Source: Acidobacteriota bacterium
GTDB lineage: Bacteria > Acidobacteriota > Thermoanaerobaculia > UBA5066
Assembly (NCBI GenBank): GCA_029781975.1
Contig: JAKOVQ010000010.1
Span: 298,375 to 362,374 of the forward strand
Direction of reading: 5' to 3'
DNA length: 64,000 nt
The position numbers and the translations under genes are program-made. The notes below the pieces were generated by a model, which was not told the DNA's origin, searched no databases, and was given only the letters and a program-made list of their open reading frames with translations. Position 1 is the stretch's first letter. The number at the start of each line of letters is the position of its first letter. Below, one piece after another: positions 34,321-45,414 of this stretch.

Positions 34321-34829
34321 TAGCAGTCCTCCCTGCGCAGTTCTTAGTACTGCTGTGGTAGAAACCTTGACTCGGTGCGGGGGTATGGTTCATTCGTCAT
34401 CAACCCAGTCCGAGATCGAGTGCCGAGAAGATCCATATTCTTCGGCGGGCTCCGGCTTGTCGACTTGAAATCGGGTCTGAAGGCCTCGAAAGCGACTCTG
34501 GCAGCGCCTTCGAGCACCTGCTCGCGCGCTCCTGGGTCGGCTACAGCAGGACCTGGACGTCTTGGACAGCCTAATTCGGAGGGTGAGGCCTCCTTCGCGT
34601 CTCAAGACGGCAATGCACGTAACTGCAATGACTTTCGATCTCGCCGCAGCGTGTCCCAGACTTGTCTTGGATACCACTGACGCGTCATGCTCCTGCTCAC
34701 GGCCCGCCCAGCTCTGGTCAACCGGGAACCGTGCTGGCCGTGGAGCGAGCAGCCAGCCCACCGCCGGTGGCAAGTCCAGGGCCGTTATCGTCACCGGTTG
34801 GCATGCCGTTGCCTGAGTGCGAGACGACA
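34321..34829. other. Intergenic region between two secreted-protein genes
   Basis: About 509 nt. The left end holds the AGGGAGGA ribosome-binding site of the gene starting at 34320. Reading frames here are short, lack start signals and do not resemble a family. I see no strong terminator after the stop of the giant gene at 34830 and no repeat. It is lower in GC than the window average and could be decayed coding sequence. Confidence 0.45.
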
Positions 34830-37800
34830 TCAGCGAAGCCTGGTCATCAGTACGTAGCTGCCGTCGTTGGTTCCCGCGCGACTCGATCCTCCATCGTTGA
34901 GGACGCCGTAGGTGACGAACCGACCGCCACCGGCGATGCGTCGAACCCGCACGTAGCCGGACGCGACTCCGAAGTCGGCCAGGACGCCGTTCTTCTGGGC
35001 CCAGGCCCCGGGTCCGAGGACGACCGTCCCCCGGCCGACAGGGGCCTGCGTTGCGCCGGTGGTCCCCGCAAAGACCGCGTACTCCACCGTGATCGGGGCC
35101 CGGTCGTCCGCGTTCACGAACGCGATGTTCGAGCGCGTTTGACCGTCTTGCTGAAGGCCGAACAGCCATGCTTCCGACGACGCCGTCTGGTCAACTCCGA
35201 TCCCGACGTAGAAGAGCCCGTATCTCTCGCTGCTCCCCGCGGTGGCAGTCCTAGTCCCGGCAAACCCCGGGGCCGGGCCCGCACCGGACGAAAACAAGAC
35301 CCGCAGGGCACCTGCATAGCTGCCGCCGCGTGAGCCGATCGCTACGCCTCTCGACCTCAGGTAGTCGAGGAACTGCGGAATCACCTTCTGCTCCCCTGCC
35401 GCCAGAGTTTCCGTCACGGCGGTGCGGAATCCGGCCGGTGCCGCCATCGATTCCACGTAGACCAGCTGAACCGCCACGTCGAATGGATTCGGATTCGCAA
35501 GAACCAGTTCGCTTTGGTAGCTTCCCGTTTCGAGGACCGCGGGCACCACCTGAAGCCCAACCGGGAGAGCGTCCGCGCCGATGCCCGGCACGAACGACCC
35601 GTCGTTCGTCACGTTGTCGTTGAACACGCCGTATGCGAGGAAGCGCTCCACCCCTGCCGTCCTGGTGACCTCCACGTAGCCGTTGGTCAAGCCCGCCCGA
35701 TTCAGGACCCGGTTCACCTGCCGCCACTGCCCCGGTCCCAGGACCTCCTGCCACGTGTCGGCCACCTGCCCTGCGCGTCCCGGGTCACCTGACACAAGCT
35801 TGATCGTCAGGGTGATCGGGCCCGATCGGCCCGCGTTCACGAGGGCGAGGTTGCTCCGGTCGAAGCTCGACTCCCTGAGTCCAAATACCTGGACGACCGA
35901 GCCGTTCAGGTCCTCGAGGCGCTGCGCTGCGTAGGAAAGGCCGGCCCTCCCCTTGCCTGCCGGAGCTCCGGTCCGCACCATTGCCTGGCCCGAGGCCGGT
36001 TCCTCCAGACCACGAAACACGGCTCGTAAGGTTCCCGCCTGGGGGGCGTCGACGGCGTCGGGAATCGCGAGGCCCCGGGACCTCAGGTAGGAGATCGCGT
36101 CGGGCACCACAAGCTGACCTCCCGGCGCGAGGGTCTCGTAGACGGAACCGCTCCCTGAGCTTCCGACCGAGTCAGCCGCCGTGTACTGGAGCTCCACGTT
36201 CGCCACCGTCGAGCCAGCGTTGCATAGAGAAAGCTCGGACGAGTACCTCGCTCCACCTTGCCCCGCAAGGTCAAGGACGACCGGGATGACCTTCTCGCTG
36301 GTAGCCTGGCCGACCTCCAGGACGGTTCCTACCTCAATAGTGACCGTGGCCGCGCCGACCGCCCCGAGCGGGTCTCGACCGCTGGCGGTCACAACGTATC
36401 GGCCCGGCGCCCCGAAGGTGTGCGATACCCGCGAGCCTGTCGGGGCTCCCGTTCCGTCGCCGAAGAGCCACTGGATCGCCACCGGGCCGCCCTCCGGGTC
36501 GAGGCTTCCAGTCGCGTCGAAGTCCACGACCAGTGGCGCAGAGCCCTGCGTCGCGGAAGCCGTCAGGACGACGACGGGAGGCGCGTTGGAGAACGAGGTG
36601 CCGAGAATGTTGTTGGCCTTCGTGACCTCCGCGATCTCGCCATCAGGATCGACAGTGATCACGACCTCGCCGCCTCCGTGCGGATAGGTGATGACGGCGG
36701 ACAGGGTCTGCGCTGCGCCCGCCGCGAGGCCCTCATCCAGGCGCCACCGGTGGACGGTGACGCCCCCCACCATCACGTCGACCGAGAACGGCGCCACGGA
36801 GAACTCTCCGCGATTGCGCACGACAGCCGAGACCGTGAGCGGCTGTTCCGGGGCCGGGAGAGACGGATTCAATTCGAGGCTGCCCGCGACGGCTTCGAGG
36901 TCCACCTCCAGGGCCCGCTCCAGTACGACGATCGATGTCTTCCCAATGTCGGGGAGGTTTGTAAACGTGTAGCTCGCGCCCCCGACGGTGGCCACTTCGT
37001 CCCGTCGGCCGACCTCGCTCTCAAGGTAGACGAGCCGGAGGGCGTCCGCGCCGAGCTCGGCCGACACCGCATAGGCAAGATTGTCCCCCTCGTCGATTCG
37101 CAGGTCTTCGGTCCACCGGCCAGAGCCGGGTTCCATTAGACGCGCAAAGACGTGCGCCGGTTCATTGCCGGAAATCTGCTGCCAGAGGAGTGCGAGGCTC
37201 CCGCGGGGCGATGCCACGAGTTGCACGTCCTGGAAGGCTGCACTTCCGCTCCCGGCCCTCACGACCGTGCGTGACGGTTGGCCTAGCACTTGGTAGACGA
37301 GCGTCTCGCCGTCGAGCCAGGTCGCGTGGACGCGGTTGCCCCCGGTCACAGCTAGGCGGGGCGTGCGCTCCTGCCCGCCTGCGGCCAGCAGCTCGGGTCC
37401 CGCCCAGGTGGCGCCGGACCGCCGATAGGTCCAGATTCCCGCCGCGTTCCCGGCCTCGGAACTCTCCGCGACGGCCACCACGGCCCCGGAGGATGTCAAC
37501 GCGACCGAATGACCAGAAACGCCCACGAGCCCTGTCGCGACCGACGCAGGGGTGCTCCATGCATTCCCCGTCCAGTCGGCCCAGACGAGGCTCGCCGGCC
37601 TCGACGCCGTAGACTCGAACAGGCCACCCGGCAGCTTGATCCAGGTGAGCATCAGCCGCCCGTCGGGCCCCGAAGAAAGCTTCAGGTCGGTGTCGAGGGC
37701 GTCATCATCTGTGAGGGCGACTACGGGACCCCAAGCCTGGGTCCGCGGGTCGAAGACGGAGCTGACCACTTCAAGTTTCGAGTAGAAGCGCGGCAGATCG

Positions 37801-40800
37801 TCCAGGGTCTCGATCGGCTCGTCGAAAGCTACCTCCTTGTTCCGGAGCCACGCGGCCACCACCCGTCCGTCAGGGGCACGGGCCGCTACGGGCGACAACT
37901 CCGCCTGTCGGTCCGACTGGACGACGGCCACGTCGGACCACCTCCCGTCGGCGCCCTGGTATGACCAGGCGATGTCCGTGGCCTGGACCGGCTCAAGCGA
38001 GGGGTTCTGGTGTGCCCAGACGAGCAGTCGTCCCTGATCGACAGGAACCAGCTTCGGGCTCGCGCCTTCGAAGACATTGGAGAGGACCTGCGTCCTCGTG
38101 ACGCTACCCGCCTCGAAGGGCCTCTTCACAGCGGCCTGCTGGATGGCCTCATACGGACCGAATCGCGCAAAGTCCTTTCGAATTGTCGTAATGCCGAACT
38201 CGCTCGCAGAACTGTCGACGTTCCCGTTTCGAACGGCACCCGATCCGCTGTCGGTTCTGCAGTCGATGTTCGCCCCCTGAACCCACGCGCAGGTGGCGCG
38301 GACCCGAGCCGCTTCGGATAGCTTACCCCCGACCTCGTGCCAAAGTACCCTGAAGGTCGCGTCCACCTCGACGCGCACGCCTGCCTCGACGCCAAGGCCG
38401 GCGTCCCGCAGGTACGGCTCACGGAAACCGATTGTGAGGTGACCGTCGCCACTCATCCAGCCCTCGGCGGTAACTCGATCGATCGGGGTGAATCTGAGGA
38501 CCGCCTTCGCGTTGAAGCCAAGCGTCGCGGTTGTATCTTTGAACTGAATGCCGCTAGGCCCGCCCTCTAACGCTGTTGCGACGGTCAGGTCGAGCCCGAG
38601 CGTCGCCTGGAGTTTCGCTTTGTCATTGAGCCACCTGCCCGGTTCCGTCTTCGCGAACGCGGCGGTCTGCGGGAACACGTCCAGGATGCCGCGCTCGTCT
38701 GTCAACTTGCCTCCGATGTGGAGCGATCCGCTCGCCTCGACGAGCTCGATGCCGTTCGGCGGGCCCAGCCGGAACGTGCCCGAGCCGGAGACGGACCCGT
38801 CAATGGCCTTCCCCATGGCCTCAAATCCCGTTGCCCCGGCGAGGGACACCTCTCCCCTCCCGGTACCGGAAATGCGGGCATCCAGACCGACGAACGTCTC
38901 GCGCAGGCCGAGCTTCGAGCCGCCGACGTAGGGAACCCACGACGGAGGCACGAACGAAGCCCCGATGTGCGGCTTCGGGTACTCGAGGCCAAAGCTCGCC
39001 ACCACCTCCCCGCCCGAGGCATCCAGGGAATACGAGGCCAGGCCGTGGCTTCCCTTCGCCAGGTACGTGAGCCACGTGGGGAACGGAAAGACGAGCACCT
39101 TCTCGTCCCAGGCGACGCCCTGTAACCCGGAAGCCGTTACCGGCACGATCCTGACGACACTCGGCGTCAAGGCTGCGGGGAAGTCCCGGTCCATTCGAAA
39201 GACGTGTGCACCTCCGGTCGGACCGCCTGCCTCGGAGAACGGCGCGCCACCGTTGACGCTGAAGCGGACCGTCCCCGGCGCTGCCCCCGCCCAGTCCACC
39301 TTCACGTCGAACCGGTTCTCGAACGGGCTCCCGTCAAGGAAGAATCCAGTCAAAGAACGCTTCACGCTGATGACTTTGGGGACCGGCTTTGGGGAACGGA
39401 CATCGACGAACTGGGTCAGGGATCTCGATCCATAGGCGTTCGACACCGTTAGGGTCACCGACTTCCGGCCCGGCTCCAGGAACACGAACGTTGAGTCCCT
39501 GGATGTCGAGTCCGGGTTTCCGTCACCGTCGACGTCCCAGGCCCATCGTGTCGGGGATCCCGCAGAGGTGTCATGGAACTGGACTGTGTCCGTGACCTCC
39601 GGCGACGTCGGGCTCCATGTGAAGGATGGCTGCGGCTCCTTGGACGCATCAGGGACGAAGCCCGCGACGACAACCGCACTCCCGGTAACCGTGAGGCGAG
39701 CGGTCTCGCTGGAAGCACCGTCGAGAGTGCCCGTCGTCGTGCTCCACCGGTCGAACCGGAATCCCTTCATAGCGCCGGCCTGGAGTGCGACCACAGAACC
39801 TTCGCGATATCCCCCGGTGCAGCTCTGGTTCGTTGCGATCACGGCCGTACCGGTTCCGGGCGGGTCGACGGCCACCGTCACCCGGTGGCAGGGAGAGTCG
39901 AGCATGAACTCCGCAGCTACCGTCGTGGAACTGTTCAGCTTGATGCTGCAGACTCCCGTGCCGGAGCAGGCACCACCCCATCCCGTGAAAACGGAGCCAG
40001 AACTCGCACTGGCGGTCAGGGTCACGGCCGTGCCGGCTGCCAGTGTCGCAGTGCATGAGCTCCCACACGAGATGCCCCCTACGCTGGAAGCGACCGTTCC
40101 GGTGCCCGTCCCTATACCAGAGACCGTCAGAATCGCGTTCGCCTGCGCGGATGTCGTCGCGCATGCCTCATTGCTGTAGGCCGAGTCTCCCACTCCGTTC
40201 GTGGCCCTCACCCGGTAGCAGTACGTCGAGCCGGGAGTGAGTCCCCCGTCGTTGTAGAAGGTGAGGTTCTGTCCTGAGGTACCGATCTGCGCGTATGTGC
40301 CGCCGGACCCCGCTTTCCTCTCGACCTTGAAACCCGTCTCGTTGGTCGCGTTGTCCGTCCACGCGAGGCTCGTTGTCGCCGAAGACGTCGACGAGGCGAG
40401 CAGCCCCGTCGGAGCCCCGGGCAAGGAACAGATCGCGGACGGGATCGCCACGCTGACAACGTTTGATCTCCGGAGAAGCCCCCCGAGATTTGCCTGCACG
40501 AAGTACGTGTGAGTGGAGCCCGCAGCGAGGCCGTTCCGATCCACGTAGGAGGGATTCGTGAGGCCTGCGATCAGGACGGAATCGTCCCGATAGACGTCGA
40601 ATGCCGTGGCACCGGACACGTTGTTCCAGGTCAGCCGCACGGCCGGGGAAGTTCCGGAGAGCGCGAGGACCTCAGCGACGGCCCGCGACCCTAACCGCGG
40701 TTCCCCGGTCCGGCCAGCGGGATGATCGGGCGTGGACCCGGCGTAGGGCACCCCCGAGATCGCAGCCGTTGTTCCGTTCGGCCCGGCTTCCACCATTACT

Positions 40801-43154
40801 GGCCTCGCCGCGGCAGCCGAGACGGTGAAGGTGGCGTCGACCGTCGCGGTCGTTCCATCCGCCTGCAGCGGGTTGGCGACTCTCGCTGTGTACGTCCCTA
40901 CTGCGCCGACCGTAAAGGACGAAGTCGTCACCGAACTGTAGGGAACCGCCGTGGCAGGCCGAATGATTCGGCCGAGTTGCAGCCCCGGCTCGACTATCTG
41001 CGCGCTCGTATCGACCACGAAACCCGAACCGCTGATCATCAGCTGGCAGAGAACGTTCGGGCGGCATGGCTGCGAAGTCGTGTTGTTCAGAACCGCCGTC
41101 ACCGAAGTCACCACCGGGCGGGGGTTCGCGACCGTGAGAGTCTTGTCCTGATTGCTGAAGTCCGCAAATGGCTGCACGACCCAGCACGGGACAGACGATG
41201 CGGACATGTTGCCCTGGCCGTTACTCCAGCTGAAGCCGAAGAGCGAAGGCACGAGCGTCGTCGTCAGGGCACCGGACCCCGCGTAAGTCGTCGGGACCGC
41301 GACTCCGCCGGAGCAGGTGATCGTGGTGTCGGTGCGGTAGTTCGTCCCGTTCAGCGTGACGACGTGATTCTGGCCATCGATCGTCACAACGGGAGTGATC
41401 GAGATTGTCGCCGGCGTCGAATAGTAGGAGACGAGGCAGAGGGACGCCGAGGCGGAATTTCCCGATGTGTCCGTCGCCTTCACAGTAAAGGTCTTCGACG
41501 TGCCGGAGCCGGTCCAGATGCCTCCTCCGTTCGTCGCACCGGTGAGGCAGTCGTTTGGGAGGGTCGGAACTCCGCTGACGACGCCTGCTGAGGAAAGGCT
41601 GAGGCCGGGATCGGGTAGCACTCCAATCACCGACCAAACGTATCCGCCGCTCCCGCCGGTCGCCTGCAGCGCCGCCGAGAACGACGCACCGATGGTGGCC
41701 TTAGGTAGTCGTGTCGTCGAAATCGCGGGCGGGGTGCCACTGTTGATCAGGATGGTCAGGGATGCGGTCGCCTGGGTTCCTAGGGAGTCCCTCACAGTCG
41801 TGGTCACCGCGTACGACCCCGACGTCGTCGGGACGCCCCCGATCACGAGGCCGCATGCAGCAGGGCACCCCGGGCTGTTCTGCGAAGTGACCCCCGGTGG
41901 GAGAGCCCCCTGAACGCTCCAGACGTAGCCCGACTGGCTCCCACCGCTGGCCGCCAGAATCAGCGAATACGCCTGGCCAACCGTCCCGGCCGGGATGACC
42001 GGGGGAATTCGGCCACTCGAGTCAGCGATCTGCAACGGGGCGAGGAGGGACACGAGCGTCACGGTCGCGCTCGCTGTCTTTCCCGTCGAATCGGTCACCG
42101 TGAGCCGCGAGTTGAATGAGCCAGGCTGTGTCGGAGTACCGATGATCCAGCCCGTTGAGGCGTCGACCGTCAGCCCCGGCGGCATCGCTGAGGCAGCCCA
42201 GCGATACGGCGGTGTCCCGCCCGAGGCCTCCGCCTTGACCGAGGTGTTGACGGCATACGGCGTTCCAACCACGAATCGGAAGCTCGATGGCGAAAGGGGA
42301 AGGATGATAAACGCCGGCTCGAGGACGAGGCTGAAGAGGCGGCCAGCAAAATTGGACGCCGAGTCTCTCAGACCGACTCCAAAGGTCATCGTCGACGTGC
42401 TGCTCACGGTTGGCGGTGTCCCCGAGATGAGGCCCGAAGGGGAGAGCGATAGACCAGGGGACAGGCTCCCGCTCTCGAGACTCCACGTGTAACCGGTCCC
42501 AGTCCCGCCTGACGCCTGCATCTGGAAGACGTACGGGATGCCACCCACAGCGTTCGGAAGCGCTGCGGTGGCGATCTCGAGAGGCATGGCGACGGCCGCC
42601 GTGACTGGCACCGATACCGGGGCGAACGCGCCCGTTGTGGACTCGAGCAGAAGGGTGCCGCGATAAATCCCCGGAGTAAGACCTGCCGGATCGACGCTAA
42701 TCATCACGGTCTCAGGAGCCGTCCACGTGTACCTGGTCAATCCGTTCGCCTCGAGCCAGCTGCGACCATCTGTGGTGCTTGCTGAGATCCGGCCGGCACC
42801 GGCGGTGCCCGATGCCATCGCAATCCGTAGCCCGATCGTGGCGACGCCGTCGCCCACCTTGAAATTGAAGCTCAGGCTCGTTGGGTAGACCGACAGAACC
42901 TCGGGCGCGGTCCCACACTCCGCGGAGCCGGTCAGGACGATGTCACCCCCGCTCTGGGCCTCCAGGACTGGGGCAGACAAGAGGATGAGCCCTAGAAGCG
43001 CGCCAATCAGTCCGAAGAGCCGCCGACCCCGCGGCGTCACTGCGTGCCCGGCTCTCTCTGGGTATTGCCCCAATCCCTGAAATGCCCTGGCCGTGTACGT
43101 TTCACTGCCGCGCGCCTGGCTTGGAGTTCCCTTAGCCCTCGAACATCTCTTCAT
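34830..43154 (-). CDS. Giant secreted multidomain Ig/PKD/Fn3/propeller protein
   Basis: About 2774 residues. The signal peptide core LFGLIGALLGLILLSA lies some 45 residues from this ATG; a GTG at 43040 would leave a standard-length signal, and a GTG at 43169 is also possible. Approximate order: BACON-like Ig (60-165), four putative Ig repeats with GxxYxxxLxASGG (185-570), IPT-like (585-775), two Fn3-like (820-1020), two InlB-like repeats with GWGGACSG (1020-1165), PKD (1175-1250), a region of about 310 residues I do not recognise (1340-1650), a sialidase-like propeller (1700-2070), CARDB (2085-2190), PKD (2195-2270) and two copies of the module shared with 32938 (2275-end). No anchor or sorting signal is seen. 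Base composition is below the window average. Confidence 0.82.
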   Translation of the reverse strand: MKRCSRAKGTPSQARGSETYTARAFQGLGQYPERAGHAVTPRGRRLFGLIGALLGLILLSAPVLEAQSGGDIVLTGSAECGTAPEVLSVYPTSLSFNFKVGDGVATIGLRIAMASGTAGAGRISASTTDGRSWLEANGLTRYTWTAPETVMISVDPAGLTPGIYRGTLLLESTTGAFAPVSVPVTAAVAMPLEIATAALPNAVGGIPYVFQMQASGGTGTGYTWSLESGSLSPGLSLSPSGLISGTPPTVSSTSTMTFGVGLRDSASNFAGRLFSLVLEPAFIILPLSPSSFRFVVGTPYAVNTSVKAEASGGTPPYRWAASAMPPGLTVDASTGWIIGTPTQPGSFNSRLTVTDSTGKTASATVTLVSLLAPLQIADSSGRIPPVIPAGTVGQAYSLILAASGGSQSGYVWSVQGALPPGVTSQNSPGCPAACGLVIGGVPTTSGSYAVTTTVRDSLGTQATASLTILINSGTPPAISTTRLPKATIGASFSAALQATGGSGGYVWSVIGVLPDPGLSLSSAGVVSGVPTLPNDCLTGATNGGGIWTGSGTSKTFTVKATDTSGNSASASLCLVSYYSTPATISITPVVTIDGQNHVVTLNGTNYRTDTTITCSGGVAVPTTYAGSGALTTTLVPSLFGFSWSNGQGNMSASSVPCWVVQPFADFSNQDKTLTVANPRPVVTSVTAVLNNTTSQPCRPNVLCQLMISGSGFVVDTSAQIVEPGLQLGRIIRPATAVPYSSVTTSSFTVGAVGTYTARVANPLQADGTTATVDATFTVSAAAARPVMVEAGPNGTTAAISGVPYAGSTPDHPAGRTGEPRLGSRAVAEVLALSGTSPAVRLTWNNVSGATAFDVYRDDSVLIAGLTNPSYVDRNGLAAGSTHTYFVQANLGGLLRRSNVVSVAIPSAICSLPGAPTGLLASSTSSATTSLAWTDNATNETGFKVERKAGSGGTYAQIGTSGQNLTFYNDGGLTPGSTYCYRVRATNGVGDSAYSNEACATTSAQANAILTVSGIGTGTGTVASSVGGISCGSSCTATLAAGTAVTLTASASSGSVFTGWGGACSGTGVCSIKLNSSTTVAAEFMLDSPCHRVTVAVDPPGTGTAVIATNQSCTGGYREGSVVALQAGAMKGFRFDRWSTTTGTLDGASSETARLTVTGSAVVVAGFVPDASKEPQPSFTWSPTSPEVTDTVQFHDTSAGSPTRWAWDVDGDGNPDSTSRDSTFVFLEPGRKSVTLTVSNAYGSRSLTQFVDVRSPKPVPKVISVKRSLTGFFLDGSPFENRFDVKVDWAGAAPGTVRFSVNGGAPFSEAGGPTGGAHVFRMDRDFPAALTPSVVRIVPVTASGLQGVAWDEKVLVFPFPTWLTYLAKGSHGLASYSLDASGGEVVASFGLEYPKPHIGASFVPPSWVPYVGGSKLGLRETFVGLDARISGTGRGEVSLAGATGFEAMGKAIDGSVSGSGTFRLGPPNGIELVEASGSLHIGGKLTDERGILDVFPQTAAFAKTEPGRWLNDKAKLQATLGLDLTVATALEGGPSGIQFKDTTATLGFNAKAVLRFTPIDRVTAEGWMSGDGHLTIGFREPYLRDAGLGVEAGVRVEVDATFRVLWHEVGGKLSEAARVRATCAWVQGANIDCRTDSGSGAVRNGNVDSSASEFGITTIRKDFARFGPYEAIQQAAVKRPFEAGSVTRTQVLSNVFEGASPKLVPVDQGRLLVWAHQNPSLEPVQATDIAWSYQGADGRWSDVAVVQSDRQAELSPVAARAPDGRVVAAWLRNKEVAFDEPIETLDDLPRFYSKLEVVSSVFDPRTQAWGPVVALTDDDALDTDLKLSSGPDGRLMLTWIKLPGGLFESTASRPASLVWADWTGNAWSTPASVATGLVGVSGHSVALTSSGAVVAVAESSEAGNAAGIWTYRRSGATWAGPELLAAGGQERTPRLAVTGGNRVHATWLDGETLVYQVLGQPSRTVVRAGSGSAAFQDVQLVASPRGSLALLWQQISGNEPAHVFARLMEPGSGRWTEDLRIDEGDNLAYAVSAELGADALRLVYLESEVGRRDEVATVGGASYTFTNLPDIGKTSIVVLERALEVDLEAVAGSLELNPSLPAPEQPLTVSAVVRNRGEFSVAPFSVDVMVGGVTVHRWRLDEGLAAGAAQTLSAVITYPHGGGEVVITVDPDGEIAEVTKANNILGTSFSNAPPVVVLTASATQGSAPLVVDFDATGSLDPEGGPVAIQWLFGDGTGAPTGSRVSHTFGAPGRYVVTASGRDPLGAVGAATVTIEVGTVLEVGQATSEKVIPVVLDLAGQGGARYSSELSLCNAGSTVANVELQYTAADSVGSSGSGSVYETLAPGGQLVVPDAISYLRSRGLAIPDAVDAPQAGTLRAVFRGLEEPASGQAMVRTGAPAGKGRAGLSYAAQRLEDLNGSVVQVFGLRESSFDRSNLALVNAGRSGPITLTIKLVSGDPGRAGQVADTWQEVLGPGQWRQVNRVLNRAGLTNGYVEVTRTAGVERFLAYGVFNDNVTNDGSFVPGIGADALPVGLQVVPAVLETGSYQSELVLANPNPFDVAVQLVYVESMAAPAGFRTAVTETLAAGEQKVIPQFLDYLRSRGVAIGSRGGSYAGALRVLFSSGAGPAPGFAGTRTATAGSSERYGLFYVGIGVDQTASSEAWLFGLQQDGQTRSNIAFVNADDRAPITVEYAVFAGTTGATQAPVGRGTVVLGPGAWAQKNGVLADFGVASGYVRVRRIAGGGRFVTYGVLNDGGSSRAGTNDGSYVLMTRLR

Positions 43155-43453
43155 CGTCCCCCCCAACACCTATCGAAGACCTCGACACTTGCGCGCCGAC
43201 CCGGATCTTTCAGACGGATAGCTGCTGCAAGAGCGGAGCCATCCCGGACCCGTCAATCGAATGGGCGGATGGTCCTCGGTTGCGCGGACGGCAGACGCGG
43301 CAGTGCGCATAGGGGCGTTCCTGCCCGATCTTGGTGTGGCGCTTAGACCTCGGGGCCGAAGCCGCTCCCGCGGGCAGCCAGAGAGGGCGCTTCTAGTGGC
43401 TCAATGCGCGCGCGGAATCTGTGCGAAGCACGCGCACCTCGCGCACTTCCCGA
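43155..43453. other. Gap upstream of the giant gene
   Basis: Just under 300 nt between the giant secreted protein gene and the FHA regulator gene, both on the minus strand. It must contain the promoter of the former and the end of transcription of the latter, but I cannot point to a clear -35/-10 pair or a stable hairpin. Composition is moderate in GC, between that of the two sides. Confidence 0.4.
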
Positions 43454-45337
<1,884 letters not shown>

Positions 45338-45414
45338 TCGGGACGGTTCGCGCCCTTCGAACCGCAACCATTCTAGCGGGATCGGCCGGGGGAGTGCGAG
45401 GATGGGACCGTCGC
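45338..45414. promoter_or_regulatory. Divergent promoter region, FHA regulator / Ser-Thr kinase
   Basis: Only 77 nt separate the two divergent starts. On the minus strand TAGAAT (45375 to 45370) could be the -10 of the regulator with a leader of about 25 nt. No clear plus-strand -10 is seen. Shared control of the two genes is likely from the spacing alone. Confidence 0.4.
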
